64,000 nt of DNA from Volutella citrinella (GCA_034401135.1 JAWZSP010000001.1:5208001-5272000); one strand, 5' to 3'. Counted from the stretch's first letter, positions 25,008 to 38,457 are shown. Numbers and translations are program-made. Notes: a model not told the origin generated them from the sequence alone.

Positions 25008-28000
25008 GGTGATGATAGTGCCAGGGCGCGGCCCTCAGAAAGAGCAACGGGCGAGGACTCGATCGTAGGTGGTAGTGATGATGAGGCGGGCACAAAGTCG
25101 GTTCGGAATTGGACGAGGATCGTGTGCCAAGTTCAGCGAGTGGCAGCGGGAATCAAGGCCCGGGACACGCAGCGAACGAGGGGAAAAGGCACAAAACTGA
25201 CAGTAACGAGCGTCAGAGCGAAGGTAACGAAAGATAGGAAGAAGGTGAGGCTCGGAAAGCAAGGCCTTTCACCCGGTGGAATGGACAAGACGGAGGAGTG
25301 GTGCAACGTCGAGAGAGGCTACCCACGCACGGCTTCACGAGAAAGGGGATTTGTTTTCTTGGGACTGGACCGACCCAGCGACAAGACCAACGCATGCCGG
25401 GTGGGCGTGTGTACCGTGCGGCGGGCGGCAGCGACCACGAGCGCACTCATGCCAACACGCCCACAACACCTGCTACAATTAGCACTGGATGAGCGGGATC
25501 AACCCCAGGGGGCAAAGTCAAACCCAGGCGGGTGGTGCCCGCTGAGCCGGGACATATGCTAGTGGTGCGGCGTGCCTGCTTTGGTGTGCCAACACTTCTG
25601 TCGCTACTGGCCCATACCGTGTCGGTCCTAGCATCAAGAGCACCTGCGACCTGTGTCTCCCCTCCCACGGCATAAAAGAAGCCCACTGCGGACGAGATTT
25701 TTCCTGCTATGAGCACATAGCCACACGGCAGACCCGAGTTTGCCGGCAGTCTCACTGTTGCACCCCAATCTGGGGCGCCTAAAATCAATCACTGGCACGT
25801 GCAATGGGGAGGTTCGCAGCTGGAGGCTCTCTGAGGTAAGGTACCTAGCGTATGACTACTACTCGACTACTGCTGAGGCGATGACGACAATAATTATTCG
25901 ATTGCCTGCCCAAGGTTTGGGTCGAGATCCAAGCCGGTCGCACTGTACGCGTCGCCTGAGAGTTTAGGGGCGAGCCGTTCCCGTTCAGCAACGGCCAATG
26001 AGGCGACGTGAGTTTGGCCACAACGCATGTGTCAAGGCCGCCTCCCCAGCCGCGGTGGACGCCCCTAGCGTTCGTCGCGAAGCATGCATTCCTCCATGCC
26101 CGTGTTGCGGCGAAATTGCCCTTGTATTATGACGGCGACCTGCTCGATGAACACGGTCGGACAACTGGCAGTGCAGCAGGAGGCGGTGCGGCCGTCCATC
26201 ACACCATAGGATAGGATGAATCCAATGAGGCGGCAGGATTTCCATCCGCAGCACAAAACTCTGACTGGGGACAGCCTACTCCTACTCTAGTACGGATAGC
26301 ACTTACCATACCTAACGGAGCTGGAGAAAAACGGCTTCCAGGTCGCCGCCATTCTCCGCCGCCAGCAGCCGGATTGGGCGCTGCCACATCCCTGGATCCA
26401 GGCTGCCAACCAGCACGACTGCATGACAGCCCTGGAATAGGCGGGTCAGTCATGCAACAAGATTGAGGCACGCACTCACAGCAAGGGGGGCGATACATAA
26501 CTGCTCGTCGACAAGTATTGACTTGTACGTAGTCAGGGAGTGCTTGGTCTAAGTTGTCATTGCTTAAGGCATGCTCAGAACCCACAAAGTCCGCACGTAC
26601 AAATTATTAGGGATTGATTCGTGGTCCATCCCATCTCAACGAATGCTGTAGCTGAGGGACGGACCGCGAAGGAACCCAAGGAAGAGAGTCGACAAGCCGC
26701 ATAGAGGCTTGGTAAGCCGGGGATCAGGCGACAGGCTAGAGGACTGCAGCCCGCCATGCAGGCGCAATTCGGTCAGCGCAAGACTATGTAGATGCCGCTG
26801 AGAAGACCATGCACGATTGTCATAGCCACATTCAGCTCCGCTTTGGCTATGTGGCTTTCAAGACAAGCGTTATAGACATCTGTGCCGCGATGAGACAAAG
26901 CCAGTATGCAAGTACAGTAAAGCACCGGTTCATGAGACAAGAAGCTGGGTCACTCATTCCGTGAGGGGTACAACCTGGGATTCCATCATGTCCTCTCAGG
27001 ATGCTCTATACACACTACGTAATGGCATGCAATGTGATACAAATGTCACGGTGCCGACGCCCAAACCATGGAGCTCCCAGTAGACAGATTTATTAATTAA
27101 TAGAGGCAGAAATCACCGTCAGAGGTGAAGCAACGGCCGGCGGTAATCTCCTGTCCAGGGCCTGTCAGGCTGTCGTGGCCCCACTGTGACGGCAGCGCCG
27201 TGTGTGCGTCGCTGGGTTGCAAACTTGCACATCCAAATTGCACATCCCAGCCAAGATCAGCAGCAGGCTCTGTGTGTTCACATCACCACGAGGGGTCAGA
27301 CGCTTCTGGAATGCTTGGGCGCTGCTGGAGTCGTGTTATTTTGGTACACGGACTGCGAGAATAATAACCGGGTCCCCGCTGACCAACTTGACACGCCCAA
27401 CAGCCAGATTACGAAGGCACAGCAATCAATACTACGTACACATACACACACTCAAACTTTTTTTTTTGGCCAGACGCTGCTAGTTGGAGCTCGCATACGA
27501 GGTGTCTCCATCCTATTTATCCCTTGGGGGGTCACTAATACGGACTAAATCCCCGCGATCATACCAGCCAAAGGCATGAGATTTTAGAGGAATGGAGCCT
27601 TCGGAGCACGCGCGACTGGGGCAGTTTTGTCCGAGACACCAATCACCAATTTCCAAGTGCCGCTGGACAACTGGAATTACCGGGCTTGGGGTGGCCTTTG
27701 ATCTCATCTCGCTACCAGGTTCCAGCTGGAACCGCAAATCAGGCGGCCAATAGCCCGCCATCCACCTGGCAAGGCTAGACTTGGTGACTTGGCACTGTCA
27801 TTAGCGATCGGAAGCTTGAAGCTGAAAGCGCGGCCGCATCGGGATGGCCGGTGACGATGACAGGCGGCGGACCAGTCAACACGCCTGGGATCCGATGGGA
27901 GCAGACGGATTCTTAAGATAATAATTAAATGAGCAAGTGCTACTAGATTGCCTTTGGAGTGCCATCTGCATCGCACCCCAAGCCAGCGCTGAAAATTGTA

Positions 28001-29815
28001 AATGCTCCCACGGGTGGCCGATGTCAGCCAATAATCACGACTTGGCCAGCGAGCACAGCGGATGAGCTGCAAAGAAAAGGGGATTATTGGACCTGGCGGC
28101 GCCACTGCGAATCACCACCTACCATGCGTTGGGCCAGGGGGCGCTCCAGCTTCAGGACCCAGGATGTCACCCAGCTGTGGCCAACGGCCCGCGGGCCAGC
28201 TGTGGGCTCGTCACTCAGGCGATCTAGACCTGGTCACCTGAAAGGGCGGAAAATATTGGCGGACTTTCAAATAGGAAATTCATCGGTGGAAAAAAGAAAG
28301 GAAAGGCGCGCGAAAAAGAAGCAAATGTAGCACACGTCAATCGCCCAGGCTCAGATGCGATGAACAGCTTACCGCACAAGATCGATGCGCTTTGACGAGG
28401 CGAGACACCGCACATTTACTAGTATGTAGCATTTCTCTCAGAGGACATGCAGCCCCATGAATGACATCGCGGTCGCTAGCAGCGAGACGCACGCATGGAC
28501 GCTGGGTGGATGCTGTACGACATGGGACGACGGACGGGCCTCAGCAAATCAGCAAGTGCCTATCCAACTTTTCTTTATGCGGTGGACAAAGCAGGGACCG
28601 ACTGGGAACACTTGTTACGAGCCCTCGTCAACAACCGGTTTCTTCGATCGGAGCAGCGCCAGAATAGGACTCGAGGAGCGCACGATACGAGTCCACGGCC
28701 ATGGAACAGTCTGAGCCATCAGCACAGTTGCAGCGCTCGCCGCAGGGCAGCAGAGACTTGCAGACACGGGGAAAATCCCCCCAAAGATAGAGCCTAGGCT
28801 GTGCATGCCGTGTGGCCACCGGACATGCAACCTTCTCGCCTCCTGCCTCGTATTGTGCACCATGGTTCCCCAGCAGCGGGCCTTGACGAGCTTGAGGCCC
28901 CGCCTGGACACGGCCACCGGCTGATCCCCCCCTGGAGCCCTGGCAGCCCACCCGCCTGTTCCAAGTTTAGAACTTCAGACACGGCACAGTGTGTGCAGCT
29001 CCGCGCCGGTCAACAATCCCGCTTAGGATGGACGGGGGCCACAGTGCGTGATCAAAGAAGCTCCCAACCAAGCCCGAGCTGGCACGCACCCCCCCCTTCG
29101 TAGCGCCGCACCGCCGCCGCCATAGGGGGGGCGGCGGTACGGGCTGCCTACCCACACCTCGGGCTTCCCTACCTTACTGGCCCCTGGGCGCGGCCAAAAG
29201 CGTCCAGTGCCTAGGTCAGCGCGCGTCACAGCACCTGAGTAGAGTTCACGGACCGTTGCGGCCCTGAATTTCTGCGCCACTGGCCACTTTCGCCCGCCGT
29301 ACACAGTCCCCTATCCACACTGCCAGCATTCTCAGACTCGCTCTGGGGCACGCTACCTCCTCTCGCCATACCCAACGCTTCTTCAACACCCAAAGCGTTT
29401 GTCGTGAACGGGTTGTGTCTATTCTGTACTTGTTCCACTGCTTCCTTGGTTGGCCTCACTCGCTTTGGCTGCCTCTCTTCAATCGTTAATCACCTCCATT
29501 CGCTAACCCCTCCTGCTGCCGCTTGTCAACTCTCCGTCGACAAGGAGGGTCGCGTTGCCCAGCGACCAAACCTTCCTCTCACCACCAACGGACGAGGCTC
29601 AAATCGCTGCATAGGCTGCCATCGCTCCATCCGTTCGCTTCTCCGTCCTTCGACCCGTCGCCTTCGAGTTCCTCGAGCGAACCTGGCTGTGTTGCCGTAA
29701 TTTTCTCCCAACCGCAAGTCATCCGATCTTCGTCTCCGCCGCCTGCCCCGGAACCAAAAGCGTCGCGTATTTCATTCTGTGATTGTCCCACCAGGGCGTC
29801 ACTCCATCCGCAGTC
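25008..29815. promoter_or_regulatory. 4.8-kb region between divergent chitin synthase genes
   Basis: This is the shared upstream region of the class V (-) and class VII (+) chitin synthases. It contains no convincing gene. A T-run at 27458-27467 and a TTAATTAA palindrome near 27092 are visible. The last ~400 bp before the class VII ATG are strongly pyrimidine-rich on the + strand, consistent with a core promoter and long 5' UTR. Shared cis-control of the pair is inferred from arrangement. Confidence 0.55.
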
Positions 29816-32800
29816 ATGGCGAACCGAATGTCAATGTTCTCGATGGCTTCCGAGTCGTTCGGTGGACCTCGCGGTGGCCCTCAGGCCGCACAGGTTTCAA
29901 CCACGACCCTTTTGAATGCCATCCACAACATTTATCTTTCTTCACAACCTCACAAGCTCGATGCCAGCACCAGTCTCGTCGTCAACACGTGGCTTACGGC
30001 TTCTCAAGCCGGTCCTACCGTCGACGCAGACCTTACCCTTCGTGCCTGGGAGCATGCTAGGCGACGAGCTGAGGACGGCTGCATCATCTTGGGGTACGCT
30101 TGTCTCATCCCACACTTCCATGCCGAACACATTGCTGACCCGGACTAGATCTCTGCACCAATCTACCCCCTCCGTCCTTCTACCACTCCTGTCTACCTTT
30201 CCGTTCTCCATTCCCACCTCAGTTTACAAGTCGCTAGAGGCCATTAGACCCTTCGTTCGATGTGTGACTCCATACAACCCTTCTGCCCCTCGACACGTTG
30301 CCCTGGGGGTAACACTCACCCTCAACCTCACCGGCAATCTCACAGGTGCATCTCTCGCCTTGTCACAAGGCGGTATCGATACAGCCAGTGGCCTGTTGAA
30401 CGTTCCGGCCGAGGCAGGCTACCGTGCCTTTGATGTCTTCTACTATCTCTTGACCTCGGCCTCTACTCCTGCGGAAAGGGAGTTCCTCGGCCTCAAGGCC
30501 CCTTCCACTTACGCCTTGCTGTCTCGCTCCGGCACTTACGATCCTCCATCGTATCTGGCCACAGCCGACGATGCTGCAGCTGCTGATGACTTCCGTCAGG
30601 CTCTCAAGGAGATTGGAATCAAGGGCGCTGCCCACCGAAATTTCATTTCCACACTGGCAGGTCTCCTCAAACTTGGCAACACTCTCGATTATGCTGCCGA
30701 TTCCGACGATCTAGAGGAAATTTGCGAAGATGTCAGTGGGTTATTGGGAATGGAACCAGATGTTCTCATGACCCAGCTCAGTACCGAGGATCGTCGAACC
30801 TTTGTTGGCGGCCTTTACGAAGCCCTTGTGGACTGGGTCATCTCCAAAGCCAACAGCGCCATTGAGGCTCAAATGATGCGAATCAAGGATGGTGATGAGT
30901 CTGTTGATGGACGCGGCATTCGCACACCTACCTCCAATGAAGATTCCGGAGATACTGTGAACATTACCGTCGTTGAGGTTCCCGACCCCACCTTGGGCAA
31001 GGCGTTGGCCATGCGAACCATTTTCGATGACAGCCTTGGCATCAATGCCGAAATGATTGGGGATGGCGTAGACGTGCAGCCTGCTGGCTCCTCTGTTCTG
31101 CGCGAGATGCAGCAGGCTGTTGCTGAAGTGGCCCCTGACCTCGGTATTATGACCGGACCCCAGGGCCGTGACAGGCAGCACGATCTGGAAAAGAGAGAGG
31201 TCATCCTTGAGAAGGCTGCTTACGCTTCTGAAGATGATGGCTTCCTGAAGAGGCTTCTCTTCCCCATTGAGGGTGAAGGAATCAACCTCGGCCGTGCTGG
31301 TCGATTCGACCTGCCCGCCCTCTTGAGCTCCAGCCGTGCATGGTACCACCTTTCTCTCCACCCTACAGATGATTCGCCGGCCAGTCTCGCAGCTCTTCCC
31401 GCTGTGACTTCGGCCTGGTCTGCTGGAACCGTCTCTCGCCAGCTTCGTTCTTGGCGACTCCCTGAATGGTCCAACAGGCGCAACAGAAGCCTCGATTACA
31501 CCGCCGATTTCGATGTTGACGAATTTGTTCAGCGCTACTCCAGCCTGGGCTGTAAGGACGGAAAGGACGGCATTGAGAGCTGGATGCTTGAGCGGGGATG
31601 GAGCAACGGCGAAGTTTTCATCGGAAAGGAGCGTGTCTGGGTGCGCGAGGGTGCTTGGTGGGAGGCCGAAAATATGCTTGATATCAAGCCTGCTCACAGC
31701 CTCCAGAGCGTCGGCAACAACCCCTTTAACAACGGGTTCGAAACCGGCTACTCTGCCAACGGCAGCGGCTTCTTCCCCCCTCCCGCTCTGGGCAATAACA
31801 GCTACAACGGCAGCAACGACCAGTTGATGCATAACCGCAACTTCAGCCAGGGTAATATGAGCCAGGCTACATTTGCCCAGCCCCATAACCCTCAGCCGGC
31901 CCCGTCAATTGCGCCGACTGCCATGAATAACGTGGGCGCCACCGCTGGTGACTACGGTCTTGGCACCAAGGGCGATGTCTACAAAGGACAAGTCTTCTTC
32001 ACCGAGGAGGGCGAGTTCACCGGTATGCTGGATCCCGACCTGGCCAAGGGCAAAAAGGTGGAAACCAAGGAGATTCCTTTTTCACGACGAGCTTGGGTCG
32101 CATTTGTTTGGACCCTGACTTTCTGGATCCCTTCGCCGCTCCTCAAATATGTTGGTCGCATGCGACGACCTGATGTCCGAATGGCATGGCGTGAGAAGCT
32201 CGTGCTTTGCTTCCTCATCCTGCTCATCAACGCTGGATTGTCGTTCTTCATTATTGGTTTTGGTAATCTCCTATGCCCCAACTCTGACAAGGCCTGGAAC
32301 AAGAAGCAGCTCTCCACTCATCAAGGTGACAAGGACTTTTGGGTCGGCATCCACGGTAAAATTTATGACATCTCGGATTTCTGGAAGCGTTCCCACAGCG
32401 ATGTCAGCGGCCTACCAACAAACAAGGAATCCATGCAACCCCTCGCCGGTCTGGTCATGGACGAGTACTTCCCCCCTCCTCTGCATCTGGCCTGTAAAGG
32501 CCTGGGTATCTCAAACACCTTCAATTTCGTCTTCAACAACACGCCCGAGTTCAAGGAAGCCGTTCATACATCAGGCCACAATGGTCTGGCCAGCAGCGTC
32601 TTGCACAACGAGGACTGGTACTGGACCAACTTTGAGCCCACCATCAAGGAGTTTTACCACGGAGACCTCGTGTGGAAGGAAAGCGAGGTCCTGAGGCAAG
32701 GCAAGGATGAATCACACTATTGGATCAGATACGGCGAGAAGATCTATGACCTCACGGACTACTTCAACACCCAGGACAAGCGGAACAACTTTCCTGACAC

Positions 32801-35239
32801 CAAATTCCTGAACTCCGATCTGACCGACATCTTCAAGAACAAGGCCGGTGAGAATGTGAAGAAGGAAATCGACGATCTCATCGAGAGTTCGAAGGGCAAT
32901 CAGACGAGGAACACCAACATTTTGAACAGTTGGTATTGTGTGCAAAGGATTGGTTACAAAGGCATCACGGATTTCCGAGATTCTCCAAAGTGCAAAGTCA
33001 CCAGCATCCTCCTTCTGGTGTTCGCCGTCATCATCTGTACCGTCATTCTCGTCAAGTTCCTCGCAGCTTTGCGATTCGGTTCCAAACGCCGCCCATCTCC
33101 TCAAGACAAGTTTGTCATTTGCCAGGTTCCGGCATACACTGAGGGTGAGGACTCTCTTAGGAAAGCGCTCGACTCCCTGACTGCCCTTCAGTATGACAAC
33201 AAGAGGAAACTCATTTGCGTTATCTGTGACGGTGTCATCGTCGGTCAAGGCAACGACAGGCCCACACCTAAGATTGTGCTGGACATTCTGGGCGTTGACC
33301 CCAAGATTGATCCTCCCGCGCTGCCCTTCAAGTCTGTTGGTGAGCGCAGCGAGCAGCTGAATTATGGCAAGGTTTACTCTGGTCTTTACGAATTCGAGGG
33401 CAACGTTGTCCCGTATCTCGTCATTGTCAAGGTTGGCAAGGAGTCTGAGCAGACCAAGGCCAAGCCCGGAAACCGTGGAAAGCGTGATTCTCAAGTTCTG
33501 TTGATGAGTTTCCTCAACCGAGTCCACCACCGTTCCCCTATGAATCCCCTCGAGCTGGAAATGTTCCATCAGATCAACAATATTATCGGCGTGGACCCCG
33601 AGTTGTACGAATATCTGCTCATGGTTGATGCCGATACACAAGTCAGCGAGGATTCGCTCAACAGACTGGTGGCTGCCTGCGCCCACAATGCCAAGATTGC
33701 TGGTATCTGTGGTGAGACGGCTCTGGAGAACGATGAAAAGACATGGTGGACTATGATTCAGGTTTACGAATACTTCATCTCACACCATCTGGCCAAGGCT
33801 TTCGAGTCCCTCTTCGGCAGCGTCACCTGTCTGCCCGGTTGGTAAGTACACGATATCCTTGCAACTGAAATCAACCTGCTTGAGCCTTTGACTAACGTGT
33901 TCACTCCAGTTTCACCATGTATCGACTCAGGACAGCAGACAAGGCCAAGCCCCTCATCATCTCGGACAACGTCATCAGAGACTACAGTGTTTGTGACGTT
34001 GACACCCTTCACAAGAAGAACCTGTTGGCTCTTGGTGAGGATCGTTACCTGACAACCCTGATGACCAAGTACTTCCCCTCAATGTCCTTCAAGTTCATTC
34101 CCGATGCCCAATGTGTAACAGCAGCACCTGAATCCTGGAGCGTTCTTCTCTCGCAGCGTCGACGATGGATTAACTCGACAATCCACAACCTGGTGGAGCT
34201 GATGCAGCTCAAGGAGATGTGCGGTTTCTGCTGTTTCAGTATGCGCTTTGTCGTGTTTATTGATCTCTGCGGTACCATCATCCTTCCTGCCACCTGCGCA
34301 TACATTGGATTCCTCATCTACTCTGGTGCCACAGGAAAGGGAGGATTCGAGATCTCTCTGGTTATGATTGCTGCTGTCTACGGTCTCCAGGCCCTCATCT
34401 TCATTCTCAAGCGACAGTGGCAGCACATTGGCTGGATGATTATCTATCTCCTCGCCTTCCCCATCTACTCGTTTGTTCTCCCTCTGTACTCTTTCTGGAA
34501 CCAGGACAACTTCTCGTGGGGTAACACACGTATTGTCATTGGAGAGAAGGGCAGCAAGCAGGTGGTGGCCGTTGACGACGAGGGCTTTGATCCCCGGTCT
34601 ATTCCTCTTCAGCGATGGGACGACTACGCCGTCGCCAACAACCTGCCCGGCCGTCGTGGCGGGTACCAGGAGAAGACGGATTACTCGTATGGAGACCAGT
34701 ACGAGATGGATGAGATCAAGTCGGTGTACTCGGCTGGTCCTCAGGGCTCCGTTCTCACTGGAATGCCTGGTCGCAGCCCATACATGCCTCCTTCGCGCGC
34801 TGCTACCGGACTCGGCAACTACCAGGACATGAACCGCCAGTCGATGCTGTCCGTGGGTCCCGGCGCACAGAACATCAACCGCAGCCAGTCCCCATACCAG
34901 GACTTCCCCGGCCAGCGGCCCAGCATGACCAACCTCCGGGGCCAGGCCAACCTGTCTCCCCAGCTCGGCGGCATGAGCCGCTCGGGCACCGCCCTTGGCT
35001 TCAACAACGCCGGCCCTACGAGGTCACAGTCTTCATTCGATTTCCAGGGTGGCCAAAACGGCCCCAACGACATGGCCATTGTCGACGCCATCCGCGCCGT
35101 CCTGGCTGAGGTCGACCTGGACACGGTGACCAAGAAGCAGGTGCGCGCTCTTGTCGAGCAGCGTCTGCAGACCGAGTTGACCGGTGACCGTCGCACCTTT
35201 ATGGATCGCCAGATTGATCACGAGCTGGAGAACATGTAA
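29816..35239 (+). CDS. csmB: Class VII chitin synthase with degenerate myosin-like domain
   Basis: Exons 29816-30093, 30149-33841 and 33910-35239 give 1766 aa. The domain order mirrors the class V enzyme: myosin-like region (to about 650), cytochrome-b5-like segments, catalytic core with [25 protein letters not shown] and QRRRW (1406-1410), TM helices and a DEK C-terminal domain. Where class V has GESGAGKS, this protein reads [14 protein letters not shown] across intron 1, so the ATP-binding P-loop is missing and the myosin part is unlikely to be a motor (seen here; class VII is known to have a reduced motor domain). The start at 29816 gives MANRMSMFS; a second ATG at 29828 is also possible. 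Intron 2 interrupts the conserved CLPGC, splitting its second Cys codon TG|T. It probably works with the class V enzyme in polar growth. Confidence 0.96.
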
Positions 35240-35886
35240 TTTGTCTCTCCATGCTTTCAGCGCACAAGAACTGTCTCGTGGCGTTCTGTCGGTGCACAGA
35301 ATCAGAAAGACAGGCAAGGAGAAAAAGGACAAGCCGCCACGGTTGGGCGTGAGCTAAAACAACAAAATCAATGAAAGTCAAGATATCGTCCGGGCGTTTG
35401 CGTGTTTGGGAAAGATGGGAGTCATTCTCTTGGATGTTGCAGTTGTAATCTCTCATGGTTTTGGGCTGGCCGACTAGGAGGCCAACGCGGCCTCGATTTG
35501 CTCTGATCAGGAAGATATTCGGAGATTTCTATCTTTTTTTTATCTCTCTCGACATACATCTTGTGCATAGTTTGTTTACTGTTTTTGCGGGAGCTTGTTT
35601 TCGGGTTTTAAATATTATGCCTATGCGGGGGTTAGTGGTAATTGGATAACATATAGGTCGCCTCATTAGTTTGGCATAATATGACGATCAAATCTGCAAG
35701 ACTAGGAGTCCAGTCAACATCACATTGTGCTATCGCCCTGTTTGTCATGGACAAATGGCAGTGAAATTTTTCCCGTCTGTAGTCACCGGCCGTTGCTGAT
35801 ACTTCTCATAAGCATGCACTGTGGCACACATACATACACACACAAGATTCCCACGGGCTTATATGGCTCCGCCAGCTCGCATCTAC
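35240..35886. other. Convergent 3' flanks of csmB and the PDK-type kinase
   Basis: A/T-rich 3' flank with a CACATACATACACACACA tract near 35825. No coding signal. Confidence 0.5.
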
Positions 35887-37497
35887 CTAGTTGTCAATGT
35901 TCCCCACCCCCTTGAGCCTCAAATAGACGTCGGTCCCCCAGCCGTACAAGCTCTGGACGGCGATGCCTCCACCAAAATACTCGGCGTACGCCCGGCTCAG
36001 TGGCAGGCCGTAGCCGAGACCGGCAATCGAGCTCCCACCGGTGCTCGCAGAAGAGATGGCCATGAGGCCGTCGTTGCCGCTAGAGCTTCCGGGGAAGTTG
36101 GCAGCATCATCGGTGAAGGTGGTGAAGGAGTAGGACCAGATATTCTCGTTGACGTCTGGGGGGATGCCGCCGCCACGGTCACGGATTCGTATCGTTACCC
36201 CCGGGGCGTTGTCGTCGAGGGGGGCAATGACATTGCTGCGAGGCGATCCGTCGTCGAGGTCTTGTTGGATGCTGCCGCGGGCCAGAGTGCCTGGGAGATG
36301 TCCGGGAGCAGGCTGATCGCGCAGGGAGGGCTCCGGAGCGATGGTAACGACGATGGGCTCGCGCGACTTGTTCTCGACAGTGGCCCGGAAGGCATTCTTC
36401 AGCAGCTCGGTGACGATGTACTCAAGGTGCATGGGCACAAAGGCAAAGGTGGTGTCGGGCTCGCCGTCGACGACGAGGCGCGGGCGGACGCCGTAGCGGA
36501 GCTCGCAGATGTCGGCGACGAAGCCGGCACACGACTCGACGACGTGGGAAGGCCGTAGCGCCGTGTCGATGACGCCGATGTACGACGGGTGCTCCGGGCA
36601 AGGGGTCGGGCTGGCGCGGGGGTCAAAGTGCGGCAGGCTGCTGAAGTGCAGGGCGATGTGCTGCTCGGCGATGAGGCGGGTGCCGATGCGGGCTCGCAGG
36701 TGGGCGTCGAGGAAGCGGGTGACCTCGTGGGGTGAAATGTACCGGCGGCACTCGAGGAAGCCCTTTGCCAGGATGGGGATGGTGTCTGTGTGTGTGGCGA
36801 CGAGGTCGGCGAGGGCGTTTGTGAAGCGGATCTCGTCGTCGGCGGACGCAATGGGGCGTCCCTCGCGCGTGGCATGCCACGAGGGGAGCAGGATGGAGAG
36901 CGAGTGCAGGTAGTTGTTGTAGATGCGCGAGATGTTGGGGTTGGCCACGACGATGTAGGGCAGGTTGCGGAGGGCTTGGATGCGATGCGCGAGGCGGACC
37001 GGGAGCAGCGAGAGGGCGAAGTTGGCCGACGAGAGGAGCGCCTCGTTGGACAGAGGAGGGCGGCCGTGTCTGCAGGTTGTCAGCATCAATGATCCGTCAG
37101 TCACTCGAGCACACAATGGGGCCCGAGGAATCGGGGACGCAACCTACCTGACGAGGTCGGCCAGGCTCAGCGGGTACTGAGGCTGCCGCGCGAGGATGGC
37201 GATCTCTTCATCCGTCACGGCGTGCGAGTGAATGCTACGGCGCTGGCACTGGGAGGGCGAGGGCAGCAATGATGGGGACCGACGCCGGCCAGTGGACAGC
37301 ATGGTCTGGCCTCGCCATGATGCAGTGCTCTGGGGGGTGTGGTGGAGGAGCCGGCGTTGTTGCTGGAGTCGGTGCTGTTGGAGCTGCTTCTGGTTGCGAG
37401 GGACGGGGCTGGAGCCACCGACAGCAGCAGCAGCCGCAGCACGTCGACAGAGGCAATGCTGCTGCTGCCTCGCGGACCAGGCGGAGAGGCCCTTCAT
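35887..37497 (-). CDS. Mitochondrial PDK/BCKDK family protein kinase
   Basis: Exons 37497-37148 and 37069-35887 give 510 aa. The family phosphorylates and inactivates the E1 subunit of mitochondrial pyruvate (or branched-chain ketoacid) dehydrogenase. It resembles GHKL ATPases rather than normal protein kinases. The helical N-terminal domain contains PYIVVANPNISRIYNNYL and RIGTRLIAEQHIAL. The ATP site shows the N-box ELLKNAFRAT, the G1 box DRGGGIPPD and the G2 region GLGYGLPLSRAYA, ending in GWGTDVYLRLKG. I chose the ATG at 37497 because MKGLSAWSARQQQHC begins a Arg/Ser/Ala-rich, acid-free presequence. An upstream in-frame ATG at 37641 would add 48 residues. Inserts with Gly/Ser/Asp near the ATP lid are long. 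PDK versus BCKDK cannot be settled by eye. Confidence 0.9.
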
Positions 37498-38026
37498 CTC
37501 GTGTGCATTCTGGTCGCGGGGCGGGCTCTGGCAGCAGAGAGGCGACGGCGGTGAATAGAGTACTAGTAGCAAAAGAAGTCTACGAGGCAGGGTGGTGGTG
37601 GTTCGACGGCGATCGATCCTCGGCAGCTGTCCCCCGGACATGGTGGAGCTGGAGCCGGCCCGGGGGATGGGGGCCGCCTGGGGAGGGGCGGGAGAAGCCT
37701 GGCAATTGGGCTGTCAGCGGACCCTCCTTGGGCCTTAGCCCGTCTTTAGGCGGCTTATCGCGGGACTCTGCGGGTGTGGGTGCGCTGTGGCCCGGGGCGC
37801 CCTGCCTTCTGATGCGGGAGCAGATGTACGTCATGGACGGGCGCCTTATCTGTCAGCTCGCGATGGAGGGGCACGGCACCAGCTCCGCGAACCGCGCGGG
37901 AGTCAAACAGAGAGAGAAGGGATCAGATGGGCGATGCAGTATCCATGATATTTCTATGGCAGCGACAGCATCGGCCGGTGCTGTCGCTGGATGTGTCTAT
38001 GCTCTCTCTATCCCCTTGCATGCCAG
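37498..38026. other. Intergenic region between PDK-type kinase and PBI2
   Basis: This is upstream DNA of the kinase gene and 3' flank of the inhibitor gene, both on the minus strand. GC-rich, with no separate coding signal beyond shadow frames. Confidence 0.5.
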
Positions 38027-38457
38027 TTACTGGATGCGCACCTCCTGGTCCGCCTCGACGGCCTTGACATGCTCGTGCGACTCGAGCGTCGTCACGGCAT
38101 CCGCATCGAATCGAACACTAAGGGGAATGTCAGTCTTGTCGCTTGCCGTTTTGCGCAAAATCGGCAGCTTGTCGCGGGGTGCGTCACTCACGAGAAACCC
38201 TTGATGAGGTTGTACTCGTGCTCGATCTTGCCGCCCTGGTCGCGTGCGTGCTGCTTGGCGCTGTCACGTCCATAGAACCTCACGTCAGCGTCGCTGCTTG
38301 CGGTGTCGAATTAATCGGGGAGGGGACATACGCTTCGACCTGCTCGGGGGTCGCGTCGTCCTTGCAAGTGACCTGCGAGAGTGGGAAAGGGCTGTCAGCG
38401 GCGTGATTCCATTCCCGCGGTGGCGGCAAGGATGTCACTAACAATGTAGACGGGCAT
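38027..38457 (-). CDS. PBI2: Proteinase B inhibitor 2-like (peptidase inhibitor I9)
   Basis: Four small exons, 38457-38443, 38372-38332, 38260-38192 and 38117-38027, encode only 71 aa. Pbi2-type proteins are cytosolic inhibitors of vacuolar subtilisin-like proteinase B and in yeast also take part in vacuole fusion. The spliced product starts MPVYIVTCKDDATPEQVEA, continues AAKQHARDQGGKIEHEY, and ends with ESHEHVKAVEADQEV, a complete I9 inhibitor fold without the protease it usually precedes. Every splice phase agrees: exon 1 is 15 nt (five codons), exon 2 is 41 nt, exon 3 is 69 nt, and all introns are GT-AG. No single frame covers it, so simple ORF searches miss it. Confidence 0.93.

Noticed and set aside
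30741..33686. Two long minus-strand frames (381 and 324 codons) inside the class VII chitin synthase
   Set aside because: They are antisense shadows of a conserved coding exon with biased third positions; no family resemblance.
35821..36558. 245-codon plus-strand frame over the PDK-type kinase
   Set aside because: It is opposite to the conserved ATP-binding region; a product of GC-rich codon usage.
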